A stretch of 64,000 nucleotides of DNA from Paraburkholderia phytofirmans OLGA172 (GTDB lineage Bacteria; Pseudomonadota; Gammaproteobacteria; Burkholderiales; Burkholderiaceae): assembly GCF_001634365.1 (NCBI RefSeq), contig NZ_CP014579.1, positions 558,001 through 622,000 of the forward strand, read 5' to 3'. The notes below the pieces were generated by a model. It was not told the origin of the DNA, did no database searches, and was given only the letters and a program-made list of their open reading frames with translations. The position numbers and the translations under genes are program-made. Position 1 is the stretch's first letter. Each line of letters begins with the position of its first letter. This document shows, in pieces, positions 25,171 through 34,461 of the stretch.

Positions 25171-25629
25171 GTGCGTCTAGGTCGCCCGATCAAGGCATTA
25201 CCCCAGCCCTTGTGCGATTACTGCAGCGCTCACGCCACGCTCGTGAAATACGGCGAGGCGTCGTATCCCTACCGCGAGGACCACGGCGCGCTATGGGTCT
25301 GCACAGCGTGCCAGGCGTGGATCGGCATCCACTCACGCAGCACACGGAACGTGCCGCTGGGGCGTTTGGCCGACGGTGCGTTGCGCGACGCGAAGAGCCG
25401 CCTGCACGACACGCTCGAGCCGCTGGTCGCGGGCAAGGTCAGGCGCGATCGCGTCAACCCGTTTGAGGCCCGTGCGAAAGCCATCCGCTGGGTCGCGGGC
25501 GAACTCGGCTTCGAGCCGGTATCGGCGTCCATCCACAACCTGTCCCTCGACCAGTGCGAGCAGGCGATCCGGCATGTCGAAGCATTCATCGCGCGTCGCG
25601 GTGCCGCTTCGTCAGAAGGTAACGTTTAA
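25171..25629 (+). CDS. Zinc-finger-containing protein (DUF3268-like)
   Basis: 152-residue protein. Two CxxC pairs (CDYCSAHATLV and WVCTACQAWIG) form a probable zinc ribbon, followed by HSRSTRNVPLGRLADGALRD, the signature of a zinc-finger family common in phages and genomic islands. The C-terminal half has RAKAIRWVAGELGFEPVSAS and a helical end. AGAGAGAAGGAG precedes the start. Function is unknown; nucleic-acid binding or an endonuclease accessory role is possible. It stands alone between the HU remnant and a long non-coding stretch. Confidence 0.8.
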   Translation: MRLGRPIKALPQPLCDYCSAHATLVKYGEASYPYREDHGALWVCTACQAWIGIHSRSTRNVPLGRLADGALRDAKSRLHDTLEPLVAGKVRRDRVNPFEARAKAIRWVAGELGFEPVSASIHNLSLDQCEQAIRHVEAFIARRGAASSEGNV

Positions 25630-26198
25630 GCGATCGCCTGCCGTGGCCGATCGCCGTCGGGCAGTGAGCGGCCTCGAAGCGACAGTCGTCCGGTGCTGTC
25701 GAAGGGGCGGTCATGGTGCCATGGCAGCCATTTAGAGAGTCGGAAAACAGGATGGACGACTGCCAAGTGTTATGCGCGGCATGGGCATCAGGGCACAGGG
25801 TTGCGAATTGAACAGTCAACGACGATACGTTGTCCTGCACCATAGCCGCCCATGACGGCCTGCTTCTATTGGCCCGAATTGCCAACCGTTTGCAGTGGTG
25901 GACAGGCGGTCTCCGCCATTAGTCGCGTCGACGGTACGGGGTTGGCATGCGGCCTTCACAGACGAGATCAGCCATTCGTGGACGCTCGTAGACGGTGATG
26001 CGGCGCTATCTGGCCAAAAAAAAGCCGACTGCGTTGGGGGCGGCTAAAGATTTTGGCTAGTCCGCGGCTGCGCCAGAATCTGAGAGAGTATTTCAGCGCA
26101 TTATCCTTATTGGCAGGTCGAGTCGCCTGACAAATTGGGCGTACGCAAGCAGGCCGTGTTGACCGGTGAGTGCTCTGGAGCGGTGAGCAGGGCTGAGG
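25630..26198. other. Gene-free stretch of about 570 bp
   Basis: No convincing frame on either strand. The only structured element is the minus-strand hairpin with a U-tract at 26014-26045. The rest has ordinary composition and no repeat I can see. Confidence 0.5.
26014..26045 (-). terminator. Probable rho-independent terminator
   Basis: Read on the minus strand, AGCCG, a 13-base loop and CGGCT are followed by a run of seven or more T. It lies about 150 bases downstream of the small minus-strand gene at 26199 and would end transcription coming from that gene or the chemotaxis receptor gene. Confidence 0.6.
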
Positions 26199-26453
26199 CT
26201 ATCGACTCCTCACCGATTCCTGACGCAGTTCGGCGAGAACAGAGTTGGTGAGTTCAAGCAGCGTCGAGTGGTATTTGGCCGGCAGGGCCACATCGTCCAT
26301 CAGCGACAGGATATCTTCAATGCCCTGCGGGAATGACAGGGTGATCGAGACACGCTGCAACGTCGTGAGATGCGGCAGGACTGCATCATGGAACGTGCCC
26401 ATAACCATCGCCCTTGCTCCGAGAACACCCATTTTCCTTGTGTTGGCGGCCAT
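26199..26453 (-). CDS. Hypothetical protein, about 84 aa
   Basis: From ATG 26453 the product is MAANTRKMGVLGARAMVMGT..., rich in helix-forming residues and ending SVLAELRQESVRSR. The third codon positions are GC-rich in this frame, unlike the alternatives, which supports coding. The frame is open for some 120 more codons, and LSNTNSVLGQVVEI just upstream also looks protein-like, so a TTG or GTG start further up is possible. No family is recognised. It lies downstream of the chemotaxis receptor gene on the same strand, before a probable terminator. Confidence 0.45.
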   Translation of the reverse strand: MAANTRKMGVLGARAMVMGTFHDAVLPHLTTLQRVSITLSFPQGIEDILSLMDDVALPAKYHSTLLELTNSVLAELRQESVRSR

Positions 26454-26691
26454 AATCTCGACTACCTGGCCCAGTACACTGTTCGTATTGCTCAATTTGC
26501 CGATCCGTTCAGGTTGCTTGACTGTTTGCAGCAACGGTATCCGCCGCGACCATGGTGTTCCTGTCTGCAGGGATGACTGGTGCCGTCTCTGCCCTTTCAA
26601 CGTTGCACGACGGGGCGTCCGAACTTTCGGTACGGACGCCGACAAACATGGTTCGCGCTGTCGGCGAATCACCGGCGATACGGATGGCCAC

Positions 26692-28395
26692 CTAGAAGCT
26701 GTCCCATTCTCCACGCTCGAGGGCTTGCGCAGCCCTGACAGGCTGCGCTGCGGGCCGCTGCGGGATTGGCGCCGCCAGCGCTCGGGCTCGCGCCGGTGTC
26801 GCCGTCGCGTGCGTTTGCCCGACACGGCGGATGACCTCGGCGTCGCGTGAGGCGTTCAGCCTGAACATCGAAACGGAAGTTTTCAGATCGTTCGCCTGCG
26901 ACGCGAGCGAACTGGCGGCCGCTGCCGCCTGTTCCACCAGCGCGGCATTCTGCTGGGTGACTTCGTCCATCTGCGTGACGGCCTGGTTGATTTGGCCGAT
27001 ACCCTTGCTCTGTTCCTGCGATGCGGCTGTGATCTCACCCATGATGCCCGTCACGCGTCTGATTTCGTGGGTGATCTCACGCATCTTCGCACCCGCATCC
27101 CGCACATGGCCGGCACCTGCCTGCACGCGCTCCACGGAATCGTGGATCAGTTCCTTGATTTCCTTGGACGCCGCCGAGGAGCGCTGCGCCAGCGAACGCA
27201 CTTCCGAGGCCACCACCGCAAAACCCCGACCCTGCTCTCCGGCCCGCGCCGCTTCGACGGCCGCATTGAGCGCGAGGATATTGGTCTGGAAGGCGATGCC
27301 CTCGATGATGCCGACAATGTTGGCAATCTTGTCCGAGCTGGCATTGATGCCATCCATGGTTTCGACCACGCGTGACACCACGGTGCCGCCCTGTTCGGCC
27401 ACCTGGGCGGCCTGCGCTGCGAGCTGGTTGGCCTGACTGGCATTGTCGGCATTCTGGGCGACAGTCGAGGTCAGTTGCTCCATGCTGGACGCAGTTTCCT
27501 CGAGCGAGGCGGCCTGTTCTTCGGTACGCTGCGACAGGTCCTGATTGCCCGCCGAAATCTGGTGAGTGGCGGTGGCAATCGAGTCGGCCGAAACCTTGAT
27601 CGTGCTGATCGTATGCGTGAGCTGCTCCTGCATACGCTTTATCGAAAACAGCAGGCTCGAGCGGTCGTCCTGGGCGATCTTCACTACGGCAGTCAGATCG
27701 TTATTGGCTATCTGGTTGGCGATATCGGCGGCATAGGATGGCTCGCCGCCCAATGAGCGGATGATGCCGCGGTTGAGGAAGACCACGACAACCGACAGGG
27801 CTCCGGCGAGTACCAGCAGAATCCCGAGGCTCTGATACAGCGACGAGCGGAATGCGGCATCAAGGTCGTCGACAAAGAGCCCGGTCGTGAGAATCCAGTC
27901 CCACGGCTGATAGGACACGATGTAGGTGATTTTCGGAGAAGCTTCTGTTCTCCCCGGTTTCGGAAAAGAGTACGCGGTAAAGCCCTGACCGTCATGCTTG
28001 CTAACAGCGACCATATCCCTGAAGATAGTGACGCCGTTCGGATCCTTGTAGTCGTCAACGTTTGAGCCATCCATCTGCGGGCTGGTCGGGTGCATCAGGA
28101 CTGTCGGCTGCGAATTGAGGATCACGAAATAACCGTTGTCCCCGTACCGCATGTTCCGGATGCTGTCCATGGCGCGCTTCTGGGCTTCCGCTGCCGACAT
28201 AGAGCCGGCGGCCACCTGATCGCCAAAGGTCTTGACCACACTCAGGGCGATCTCCGATGCATGTTTCAGGTCCGCCTTGCGCTCGTCCAGCCGCATTTCT
28301 CGAGTCTGGTAAGCGTTGTAGATCGATATTCCGGCGAGACACAGCAGGCTCAGGATCAACGGCAACCAGAGTTTTTGCGCAAAAGACAGCTTCAT
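26692..28395 (-). CDS. Methyl-accepting chemotaxis protein with sCache sensor
   Basis: 567-residue inner-membrane receptor. TM1 at about 7-27, a periplasmic single Cache domain at about 30-185 ([36 protein letters not shown]), TM2 at about 191-212, a HAMP-like linker, then the long coiled-coil signalling domain. The hairpin tip is [20 protein letters not shown] with [20 protein letters not shown], invariant in receptors that engage CheW/CheA. It ends in EWDSF, similar to the CheR/CheB tether pentapeptide NWETF of E. coli receptors. Ligands of this sensor class are often small carboxylates. No che genes are nearby. Confidence 0.95.
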   Translation of the reverse strand: MKLSFAQKLWLPLILSLLCLAGISIYNAYQTREMRLDERKADLKHASEIALSVVKTFGDQVAAGSMSAAEAQKRAMDSIRNMRYGDNGYFVILNSQPTVLMHPTSPQMDGSNVDDYKDPNGVTIFRDMVAVSKHDGQGFTAYSFPKPGRTEASPKITYIVSYQPWDWILTTGLFVDDLDAAFRSSLYQSLGILLVLAGALSVVVVFLNRGIIRSLGGEPSYAADIANQIANNDLTAVVKIAQDDRSSLLFSIKRMQEQLTHTISTIKVSADSIATATHQISAGNQDLSQRTEEQAASLEETASSMEQLTSTVAQNADNASQANQLAAQAAQVAEQGGTVVSRVVETMDGINASSDKIANIVGIIEGIAFQTNILALNAAVEAARAGEQGRGFAVVASEVRSLAQRSSAASKEIKELIHDSVERVQAGAGHVRDAGAKMREITHEIRRVTGIMGEITAASQEQSKGIGQINQAVTQMDEVTQQNAALVEQAAAAASSLASQANDLKTSVSMFRLNASRDAEVIRRVGQTHATATPARARALAAPIPQRPAAQPVRAAQALERGEWDSF

Positions 28396-29039
28396 GTGCT
28401 TACCGACCTTTCGGATTGACCAATGTGTAGGAGAGGGCGCGGAAGCTCACTTTGCAGGGTGGGCTTCGACGGAATACGTACAGATAACGGCGCAAGATCG
28501 ATTGCGATTAATACTCGATCCAGGAACAGTCTCTTACGGATATTGCACAATACTGGCTGCCGGTATGTGATATAGGAAGGTGCGGACGCCACGGAAGAAA
28601 AACGCCAGATGCCAGAACTGGAACTCGGGGGAGCGGACAAGAGACGATCAGCGCTTGGTGGATTCCCTCACATTCAGGGCGACAAATTGGCCGGCCGGGA
28701 TTCCCAGGGACAGGTTTTTCGCCGCTGACTTGCCACGGTCAGCGCCGCGGCATCACCCCGTTTTTCTGATGCACAGAATCCGTGAGCACCGGCCGGCAAG
28801 ATACGCACGCCGGCATCTGGATCTGACCTCGGCATGTTGCGGCACGTCGCCGACAAACCGAGGTACAGACTCGTCGGCTGTTCGCCGGCGCGACCGTTCT
28901 CCGGGATAGAGCTAAACGTGAGACGATGGATCGCTCAGGCTCCGCTGGGTGTGTGCAGTTGGGTCGCGGGCGGCTGCTTTTTTGCGAGGTTGGGACATTC
29001 GGAAAAGCTCGCCGGAGGGCAGCAAGGGGTCGACAGCCT
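28396..29039. other. Gene-poor stretch upstream of the chemotaxis receptor
   Basis: Several overlapping frames of 60-180 codons occur on both strands, Arg- and Ser-rich and without ribosome-binding sites or familiar motifs. The chemotaxis receptor promoter must lie in the first part. I see no RNA gene or mobile element. Confidence 0.4.
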
Positions 29040-29615
29040 CTATTCGATTTCTCCGAGACGGTCATTAAGTAATGACCAAGTTCGGGCAGGCTCGAGTGAC
29101 TGTCGTGGCCGATATTCCGCCGCAAAGGGCATCGTCCTTGTTGCCGTCACGATCTCTTCAATCAGTGGTCGACATGAAAGGCAACTGTCGTTCTCAGGCA
29201 ATGCCGCCAACGGAAACACCTTCGCCAGGGCGGGTAAGCCCCTCTCTCGAATTCGCGTCACCAATCCGTCCAACGATTTCGGTTCAGGCACCGTGGAGCA
29301 AGTGAGCGAATTCATTAGCAGGTCATTGGTTGACAAGGCCAGACGGTCTAAGGAATTCGGTATGTGACCAGCATCATCATGCCAGTGGAGGGAATTCGAG
29401 GAGAGGCGAAAGTGATGAAGGTACCTGACGACTTTCCTCGCGATGTCACCCCAACCGTGCTTCGCGCTTGGAACGATCGGTTCTTCAACCGACTTGAAAG
29501 TGCATTCACCCAAGCATGACGCAATTAAATTGATCAATCGGCTGACACAAAGCGAGCGACGACCTTCTGTGCCGGAACAGTCGATCATCCGCCCGCCCCA
29601 CGAGATGTAGATCAC
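29040..29615 (-). CDS. Hypothetical protein, 191 aa, coupled to an 86-aa gene
   Basis: Starts with GTG at 29615, overlapping the stop of the preceding 86-codon gene by four bases (GTGA), the arrangement of a coupled operon. The product begins MIYISWGGRMIDCSGTEGRR, contains LDGLVTRIRERGLPALAKVF and ends SLEPARTWSLLNDRLGEIE. Five or so cysteines are scattered (ASCLGECTF, DSCLSCRPL), and no membrane segment or known motif is seen. It appears to be the third gene after the isochorismatase-like hydrolase and the 86-aa gene. No function is proposed; it could also be a decayed gene. Confidence 0.45.
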   Translation of the reverse strand: MIYISWGGRMIDCSGTEGRRSLCVSRLINLIASCLGECTFKSVEEPIVPSAKHGWGDIARKVVRYLHHFRLSSNSLHWHDDAGHIPNSLDRLALSTNDLLMNSLTCSTVPEPKSLDGLVTRIRERGLPALAKVFPLAALPENDSCLSCRPLIEEIVTATRTMPFAAEYRPRQSLEPARTWSLLNDRLGEIE

Positions 29616-29872
29616 CGTCGAGGTCTTAACCCAAACTGCTCTGCACGGCTGAGCAAGCGCTTCGCTGCCGCGTAGGTCGGTACCTCAACGAGATGCCCAT
29701 CCATTTCCACCTGCGGATCTCCCAGCTTTTGAGCCTCCTCGAATGGTGGTAGCGAAACGGCCCTGCCAGCCCGTTCGACGTGATTGGCGGTCAGGCTAGC
29801 GTTGATGGCCAACACTTTTGAGCGAAGTGTCGATACGCGCGTTGCGTTGCTCTCATACGCGTGCCCAATCAT
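29612..29872 (-). CDS. Hypothetical protein, 86 aa
   Basis: Short basic protein (MIGHAYESNATRVSTLRSKV ... AAAKRLLSRAEQFGLRPRR) with VEMDGHLVEVPTYAAAKRLL in the C-terminal half. No family is recognised. It begins 27 bases after the stop of the isochorismatase-like hydrolase gene and its stop overlaps the GTG of the 191-aa gene, so all three probably form one transcript. The overlap and spacing are the main evidence that both small genes are real. The ribosome-binding site is weak. Confidence 0.45.
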   Translation of the reverse strand: MIGHAYESNATRVSTLRSKVLAINASLTANHVERAGRAVSLPPFEEAQKLGDPQVEMDGHLVEVPTYAAAKRLLSRAEQFGLRPRR

Positions 29873-29899
29873 ATGCTCGCAGGTCGTAAAGCCATTGTG

Positions 29900-30532
29900 T
29901 TACCGACACTGAGCGGACGTTTTCATCGCTTCCACAAGCTGAGAAGTGGTGAGAATCTGGTGAGCGTATGTCGGTCCGTCAATGTTCAGTGCGGCGTGTA
30001 GAGCCTCTTTTGAGCGCGCAGCAGTTGCATCGCGTACCAGCGTTACGTGATATCCCAACTCCATACCGATTCGCGCAGTCGCTTCGACGCACGTATTTGC
30101 GAGAAGGCCAATCAAAATGATCTTCTCCTTTCCGTAGCGTTTGAGTTGATGGTCAAGATCCGTATTCGGAAAGCCGCTTGAAGCCCAATGCTCGGTCGCG
30201 ACGATATCACCGGGCTGCACCTGGAAATCGTCATGGAAGGTGCCCCCCCACGTTCCCTTTGCGAAGGTTTGCCGTTCGGCAGCGCCAAGTTGATAGGGGG
30301 ACGGGTATTTCCAGTTGACATAGTCACCCGACTCCCATCGATGATGCGGAACATGGTAGATCGAGATACCCACCTCCCTTGCCGTCCGGACAACGGTGCG
30401 GAGGTTTTCTAGCATGTTGTTCTCCTTCGCGATGTCCTTAACCCAAGGAAAAAGCTTGCCTCCCTCGCTAAGGAAGTCGTTGTAGAGATCGACACACAAT
30501 ACGGCAGTAAGTTTAGGCTCGTAAGTGACCAT
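29900..30532 (-). CDS. Isochorismatase-family cysteine hydrolase
   Basis: 210-residue cytoplasmic hydrolase. Asp15 in VLCVDLYNDF and Cys148 in LLANTCVEATARIGMELGYH are the family Asp and Cys nucleophile; the cis-peptide region LANTCVE is typical. The third catalytic residue, a Lys in most members, aligns with His115 in TEHWASSGFPNTDL, so catalysis may differ or be lost. Relatives hydrolyse amides, carbamoyl compounds (for example N-carbamoylsarcosine, biuret) or isochorismate. It is the first gene of a probable three-gene unit. An inverted repeat at 30592-30615 lies about 60 bases upstream. Confidence 0.88.
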   Translation of the reverse strand: MVTYEPKLTAVLCVDLYNDFLSEGGKLFPWVKDIAKENNMLENLRTVVRTAREVGISIYHVPHHRWESGDYVNWKYPSPYQLGAAERQTFAKGTWGGTFHDDFQVQPGDIVATEHWASSGFPNTDLDHQLKRYGKEKIILIGLLANTCVEATARIGMELGYHVTLVRDATAARSKEALHAALNIDGPTYAHQILTTSQLVEAMKTSAQCR

Positions 30533-30591
30533 CGCAAATTCCAGAAAGTGAACGGAGCATACCCAGCCTGCAGCCCAGTATCGATCGAAAA

Positions 30592-30615
30592 AATAAATGT
30601 CGAGTATAATTTATT
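30592..30615. promoter_or_regulatory. AT-rich inverted repeat upstream of the hydrolase operon
   Basis: AATAAAT and ATTTATT are separated by ten bases, in sequence markedly richer in A+T than its surroundings. It lies between the hydrolase gene and the divergent TetR gene and could be an operator for that regulator as well as promoter DNA. Confidence 0.4.
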
Positions 30616-30935
30616 CTATCCGCGCTTCGTGATACCTGACAAGGTTTTGTGTGCCCCTTTGAGTGATCTTGCTCGGTATGTACGTGCTTGGAAGCCTTGA
30701 ACAGCCGCGCCATTCGCATCGACACTTCCGGAAGCGCAGTCGACTAGGCGGCGCGCCGTCGTACCGGTCCCTTGAGCCCGCTCACGTGCGAGTCGCGCGT
30801 GAGCGGCGAGTTTTGCTTGAGGTGTCAGATGTCCGGGATATGCGACGTGCTGACGCCTACAATCGGGGTCCAACTGAAACAGTGTGGAAATGCGGATAGG
30901 CCGGTTTCCCAGCTCGAATATCGAAGGAGCTCTTT

Positions 30936-31529
30936 ATGGGACGTTCGAATCGCGAACAGGCGGACAAGAACCGCCAACGCATCGTTGATGAAACTGCGGC
31001 GACCATGCGTGGCCTAGGTGTTGCCGCGGTCAGCATCTCAGAGATCATGGCACGCGTGGGCATGACGCCCGGTGGTTTCTACAATCACTTTGCCTCGAAA
31101 GACGCACTGATAGCCGAGGCTTGCTCGTCAGGGTTCGCACGGTCCGCTGAAAACTGGAGAGCGAAGACGATATCGCACAAAGGGGCCGTAACCGGTACGC
31201 TCAAGCGGCTCGTCTCGTACTACTTCGCTAGCAAGCCTATCGAGAAGACTTGCCCCATGGTCGCTCTTGGGCAAGATGCAGCTCCGCCTCGTGCGAGTGA
31301 AGGTTTGAGTCAGGCCTATCGTGAAGGTGTCGAGCAGCTATTCACGACTTTCGCGGACATCGCGCATGTCGATCCTTCATGCTCGCTGTCGCCCGAAGAC
31401 CTTGTCGTGGTATTCGCCGCGATGGTTGGTGCGAATATGCTGGCTCACTCTACTGGAGACAGGACCTGGGCCACCGAAGTCGAGCGCGTTCTCGTCACGC
31501 CGCACAGTCATCAAGCGTCCAATGTCTAA
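30936..31529 (+). CDS. TetR/AcrR family transcriptional regulator
   Basis: 197-residue regulator beginning MGRSNREQADKNRQRIVDET. HTH: VSISEIMARVGMTPGGFYNH followed by FASKDALIAEA. The sensor domain includes EKTCPMVALGQDAAPPRA, the Cys-Pro segment also found in the TetR at 22623, so both may sense related reactive compounds. AAGGAGC lies eight bases before ATG 30936. It is divergent from the isochorismatase-like operon, about 400 bp apart, and may control it. The C-terminus ends TPHSHQASNV. Confidence 0.88.
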   Translation: MGRSNREQADKNRQRIVDETAATMRGLGVAAVSISEIMARVGMTPGGFYNHFASKDALIAEACSSGFARSAENWRAKTISHKGAVTGTLKRLVSYYFASKPIEKTCPMVALGQDAAPPRASEGLSQAYREGVEQLFTTFADIAHVDPSCSLSPEDLVVVFAAMVGANMLAHSTGDRTWATEVERVLVTPHSHQASNV

Positions 31530-31733
31530 AAGCCGATCGGATATTTCATGTCGTTAACGGAAAGCAATGTTTGCGCGGAGATGCAGTACCGGGGTGTGGT
31601 CTGGCTTGCGGGATGGGCGCCTGCATGCCTTTTCCAGCGACCGTCGCACCCTTTGTCCTACGCGGCGTGACGTTGGCTGGGGGCATGATGGTACGCCTGT
31701 CGATTATTGAAGCAACCACTAGGAAACGACATC

Positions 31734-32159
31734 ATGAACTACACTCCTGCGCTGGCCGAATTGGTAATCGAACAGATATCCGACGCCGTCATCTTTGCGG
31801 ACTGCTCGGAAACGATCGCACGGTGGAACCGTGCCGCTGAGACACTGTTCGGCTACAGCGCGAACGAGGCGGTCGGCAGAAAGCTTGATCTGATCATCCC
31901 CGAGCACCTACGCGCCGCGCACTCGACGGGATTCGGGACGGCAATCGCGAACGGTACGACGAGACTGCATGGACGGCCAACCTTGACCCGCGCGACACAC
32001 AAAAGCGGACGCAAGCTCTACGTCGAAATGACGTTCGCGCTGGTGAAGGCCCTGGATGGGACGGCGCTTGGTTCGGCGGCGGTCGCGCGGGACGTGACGG
32101 CGCGCATCGAAAAAGAACGCGCTACCCGTTCTGTAAGCACGGCAGCGAGCGCAATTTAG
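31734..32159 (+). CDS. Stand-alone PAS domain protein
   Basis: 141-residue protein that is essentially one PAS domain: AVIFADCSETIARWNRAAET, LFGYSANEAVGRKLDLIIPE and a C-terminal SAAVARDVTARIEKERA. No output domain follows. AGGAAAC precedes ATG 31734. Single PAS proteins of this type can bind small ligands or partner proteins. A 200-bp gap separates it from the TetR gene upstream and it stands alone, so it may be a regulatory adaptor. Confidence 0.85.
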   Translation: MNYTPALAELVIEQISDAVIFADCSETIARWNRAAETLFGYSANEAVGRKLDLIIPEHLRAAHSTGFGTAIANGTTRLHGRPTLTRATHKSGRKLYVEMTFALVKALDGTALGSAAVARDVTARIEKERATRSVSTAASAI

Positions 32160-32418
32160 GCGAGCCACAACTGACGTCACGTCGCGCTCACGGCCATGCG
32201 ACTGAAAATTCCAACTTCGTTCACGCAAGACTAGCTCGTGGCTCGGCGGACAAATATAGGGCTGCATAACCCGAGGCCCGCGGAAGGCGAAAAACCGAGG
32301 GAACCTGAGGGAGTGACCGTCAGTGCTTTCTCCCCCCATACTCAAAATTCAACAGGCGACGTGCGTGTAGTGGCAATACATAGATCGTTGGAAGCGAACT
32401 GGTAAGGAACAATACAAT

Positions 32419-33393
32419 ATGGCGGATCTTGTTAGCAATATGCGGATCTTCGTCCGTGTGGTCGAGAAGGGTTCCTTCACGGCGATCGCGAAGGAAATCG
32501 ATATGACTGTCGGGCAGGTTTCACGCGCCGTAAATATTCTAGAAGAGCAATTGCAGGCGGTCCTCTTGCACCGGACCACGCGCCATCTATCGTTGACAGA
32601 TTCCGGCGGACGCTTCTATGAACGTGCAAAAGCGATCCTTGCGGATTTTGACGCTGCTGCGGAAGACGTGCGCAACGCTAGCCATTCGCCTGCGGGCCGC
32701 CTGCGGCTACACTGCGCACCCGGGCTCGCGCAAAGCCTAGTCGCCGCAGCGCTGGCACGCTATCAGGTAATCTGCCCCGATGTCCAGGTCGAACTGAAGA
32801 TCGAGCAGTGCATGCCGAACCTCGTCGAGGACGGCTACGATCTTTCACTGTTCTCCGCAACACAACTTCCCGACTCACTTTACGTTGCGCAGCCGCTCGG
32901 CACAGCCTATTCGATAATGGTAGCTTCGCCGGGCTACCTTAAGCTCAATGGTGCACCGCGTACACGAGACGATCTCGCGTCTCACACGCTCATCGAGTTC
33001 GATTCGCCGGTGGCACCACCAAACGAATGGCATCTCGAAAGCGGACAGGAGTCGCATCTACTGAATATCCCGAAGTCGCCCCTCCAGACGAATGTGCCTG
33101 ACGCAATGCGTGCAGCATTACTGGCCGGAGCGGGAATTGGTGCGCTTGCTACGTACTCTGTGGTGGATGACCTTGAATCTGGTGCGCTCATACGTGTGCT
33201 GCCGCAATACCGCCTGCGTCCTTTCACCGTATTTGCAGTGTATCCGTCTCGACGATTCCTCGATGCGAAAGTGCGGACAATACTCGACCATCTGCGGGAG
33301 ACGCTTTCGCATTCGCTGAAGGATGTGATAACACGCGTCGAGGTGCTTGAGCGGACCGATGAGGAAGGCGTGAGCCTTCCCCATAGCATCTGA
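32419..33393 (+). CDS. LysR-family transcriptional regulator
   Basis: 324-residue regulator with N-terminal winged HTH (FVRVVEKGSFTAIAKEIDMT then VGQVSRAVNILEEQL, LLHRTTRHLSLTDSG) and the two-lobed effector domain (RLRLHCAPGLAQSLVAAALA, AALLAGAGIGALATYSV). The effector part resembles the CrgA/DmlR-like subgroup. It carries a longer than usual C-terminal tail (EVLERTDEEGVSLPHSI). No divergent target gene is adjacent; the nearest gene downstream is a transposase remnant, so its original partner may have been lost. Confidence 0.93.
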   Translation: MADLVSNMRIFVRVVEKGSFTAIAKEIDMTVGQVSRAVNILEEQLQAVLLHRTTRHLSLTDSGGRFYERAKAILADFDAAAEDVRNASHSPAGRLRLHCAPGLAQSLVAAALARYQVICPDVQVELKIEQCMPNLVEDGYDLSLFSATQLPDSLYVAQPLGTAYSIMVASPGYLKLNGAPRTRDDLASHTLIEFDSPVAPPNEWHLESGQESHLLNIPKSPLQTNVPDAMRAALLAGAGIGALATYSVVDDLESGALIRVLPQYRLRPFTVFAVYPSRRFLDAKVRTILDHLRETLSHSLKDVITRVEVLERTDEEGVSLPHSI

Positions 33394-33490
33394 GAACTGC
33401 AATTTAAACTCTGTGCAATTCTCCGAAGTTGCACAACACCGCCACCCGTTCACATTTTCATGCCGGCAGGCCACACGCCGGACGGTTAAC

Positions 33491-33760
33491 GTGGCGTTCG
33501 CCGATCGGGGATATGCAGGCGGCGAACCCGCGCAGGCCGCGCTTGACGAGGGGATCGAGCTTGAGGTGATCAAGTTGGCGGAGGCGAAAAAAAGATTCGT
33601 GCTGTGGCCGCGCCGCTAGGTGGTAGAGCGCAGCTTCGGTCGCTTGAATTGCTTTCGCCGGGCCGCGCGAGATTACGAGCGCTTACCCATGACGCTCGCA
33701 AGGCTTCATCTCGTAATCTTTGCGGTACTGATGCCCGTCGCAAACCTGACAAAACGCGCC
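33491..33760 (+). pseudogene. IS5-family transposase C-terminal remnant with an amber codon
   Basis: The frame encodes VAFADRGYAGGEPAQAALDE, then LEVIKLAEAKKRFVLWPRR, a TAG stop at 33617-33619, and continues in the same frame as VVERSFGRLNCFRRAARDYE. This is the C-terminal catalytic part of IS5-family (IS427-like) transposases, where the sequence normally reads PRRWVVER; a TGG-to-TAG change therefore replaces the conserved Trp. The catalytic Glu lies three codons later. The N-terminal half and inverted repeats are missing, so the element is dead. Confidence 0.8.
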
Positions 33761-33807
33761 CATCAAGCTCTATGCACGACTACCTGCGGTCGGTCTGATC
33801 GACCCGA

Positions 33808-34461
33808 TCATCTCATGATGAGAAGCATCACTGCCATGTTCACGTTCATGGCGACACGACACGCTACCGTCGGTGCTGTGCTGCGGGCTGAGGTGGCGCC
33901 AACTGATATTTTCCGGAGACTGTAGTGTCGACCCGGCAGTTGAGCGAGTATGTCCCAAGCCCCGCAACAGACAAGGATAAACGCGAGCGCCAGAGTCGGA
34001 AGTTTGAACGGCTGTACCGTGCTGCTGCTTTCCGCTCCCCCCCTGCAGATGTCGTCAGTCATCGTGAGGGCGGCGAACATGTAGACCGCGGCCGCGCAGT
34101 GCAACATATGTGCAGCGCGATGCACGCTCGCCAGAGACCGCAGGCCGTTCACCCTGGTATCGGCTAAAAAGCGCCATGCGAACCACACAGTGAGCAAGCC
34201 AAAGATCGCCTCCCATGCGTGTGACGGCAGAGTTCTAATGCTCGGTGCCAGCATTCCCGTCATCGCGACACCCATCAACAGATACGCAATGTCAGTATCG
34301 GCTCCATCTGAACACCGCGAAGACGAGCAAGGCCCGCCTGGCTTAACAGCTGAAAGCCAGTTGGCTGGTAACTTGGCGGCTCCGAGGCGGATCGTGCTTA
34401 CTGCCGTGACGACCAGCATGAGCGCAGTCAGAATGCCCAGCAGCCAGGGGGGAGGCATCAT
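33808..34461 (-). CDS. DUF5134-like integral membrane protein
   Basis: 217-residue protein with about six hydrophobic segments (WLLGILTALMLVVTAVSTIR, DIAYLLMGVAMTGMLAP, AIFGLLTVWFAWRFLA, and others). MGVAMTGMLAP and HAWEAIFGLLTVWFAWR are the hallmark of DUF5134, a family I know mainly from Actinobacteria. Conserved His residues in VHRAAHMLHCAAAVYMF could bind copper or haem, but this is not established. AAGGAA precedes ATG 34461. It sits next to the IS5 remnant, consistent with transfer. From 34462 to 34829 I see no gene. Confidence 0.7.
   Translation of the reverse strand: MMPPPWLLGILTALMLVVTAVSTIRLGAAKLPANWLSAVKPGGPCSSSRCSDGADTDIAYLLMGVAMTGMLAPSIRTLPSHAWEAIFGLLTVWFAWRFLADTRVNGLRSLASVHRAAHMLHCAAAVYMFAALTMTDDICRGGAESSSTVQPFKLPTLALAFILVCCGAWDILAQLPGRHYSLRKISVGATSARSTAPTVACRVAMNVNMAVMLLIMR

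Noticed and set aside
28739..29367. Overlapping frames of 128 and 177 codons near the chemotaxis receptor and the 191-aa gene
   Set aside because: Arg/Ser-rich translations without motifs; the minus-strand 29040-29615 frame is better supported by its overlap with the 86-aa gene.
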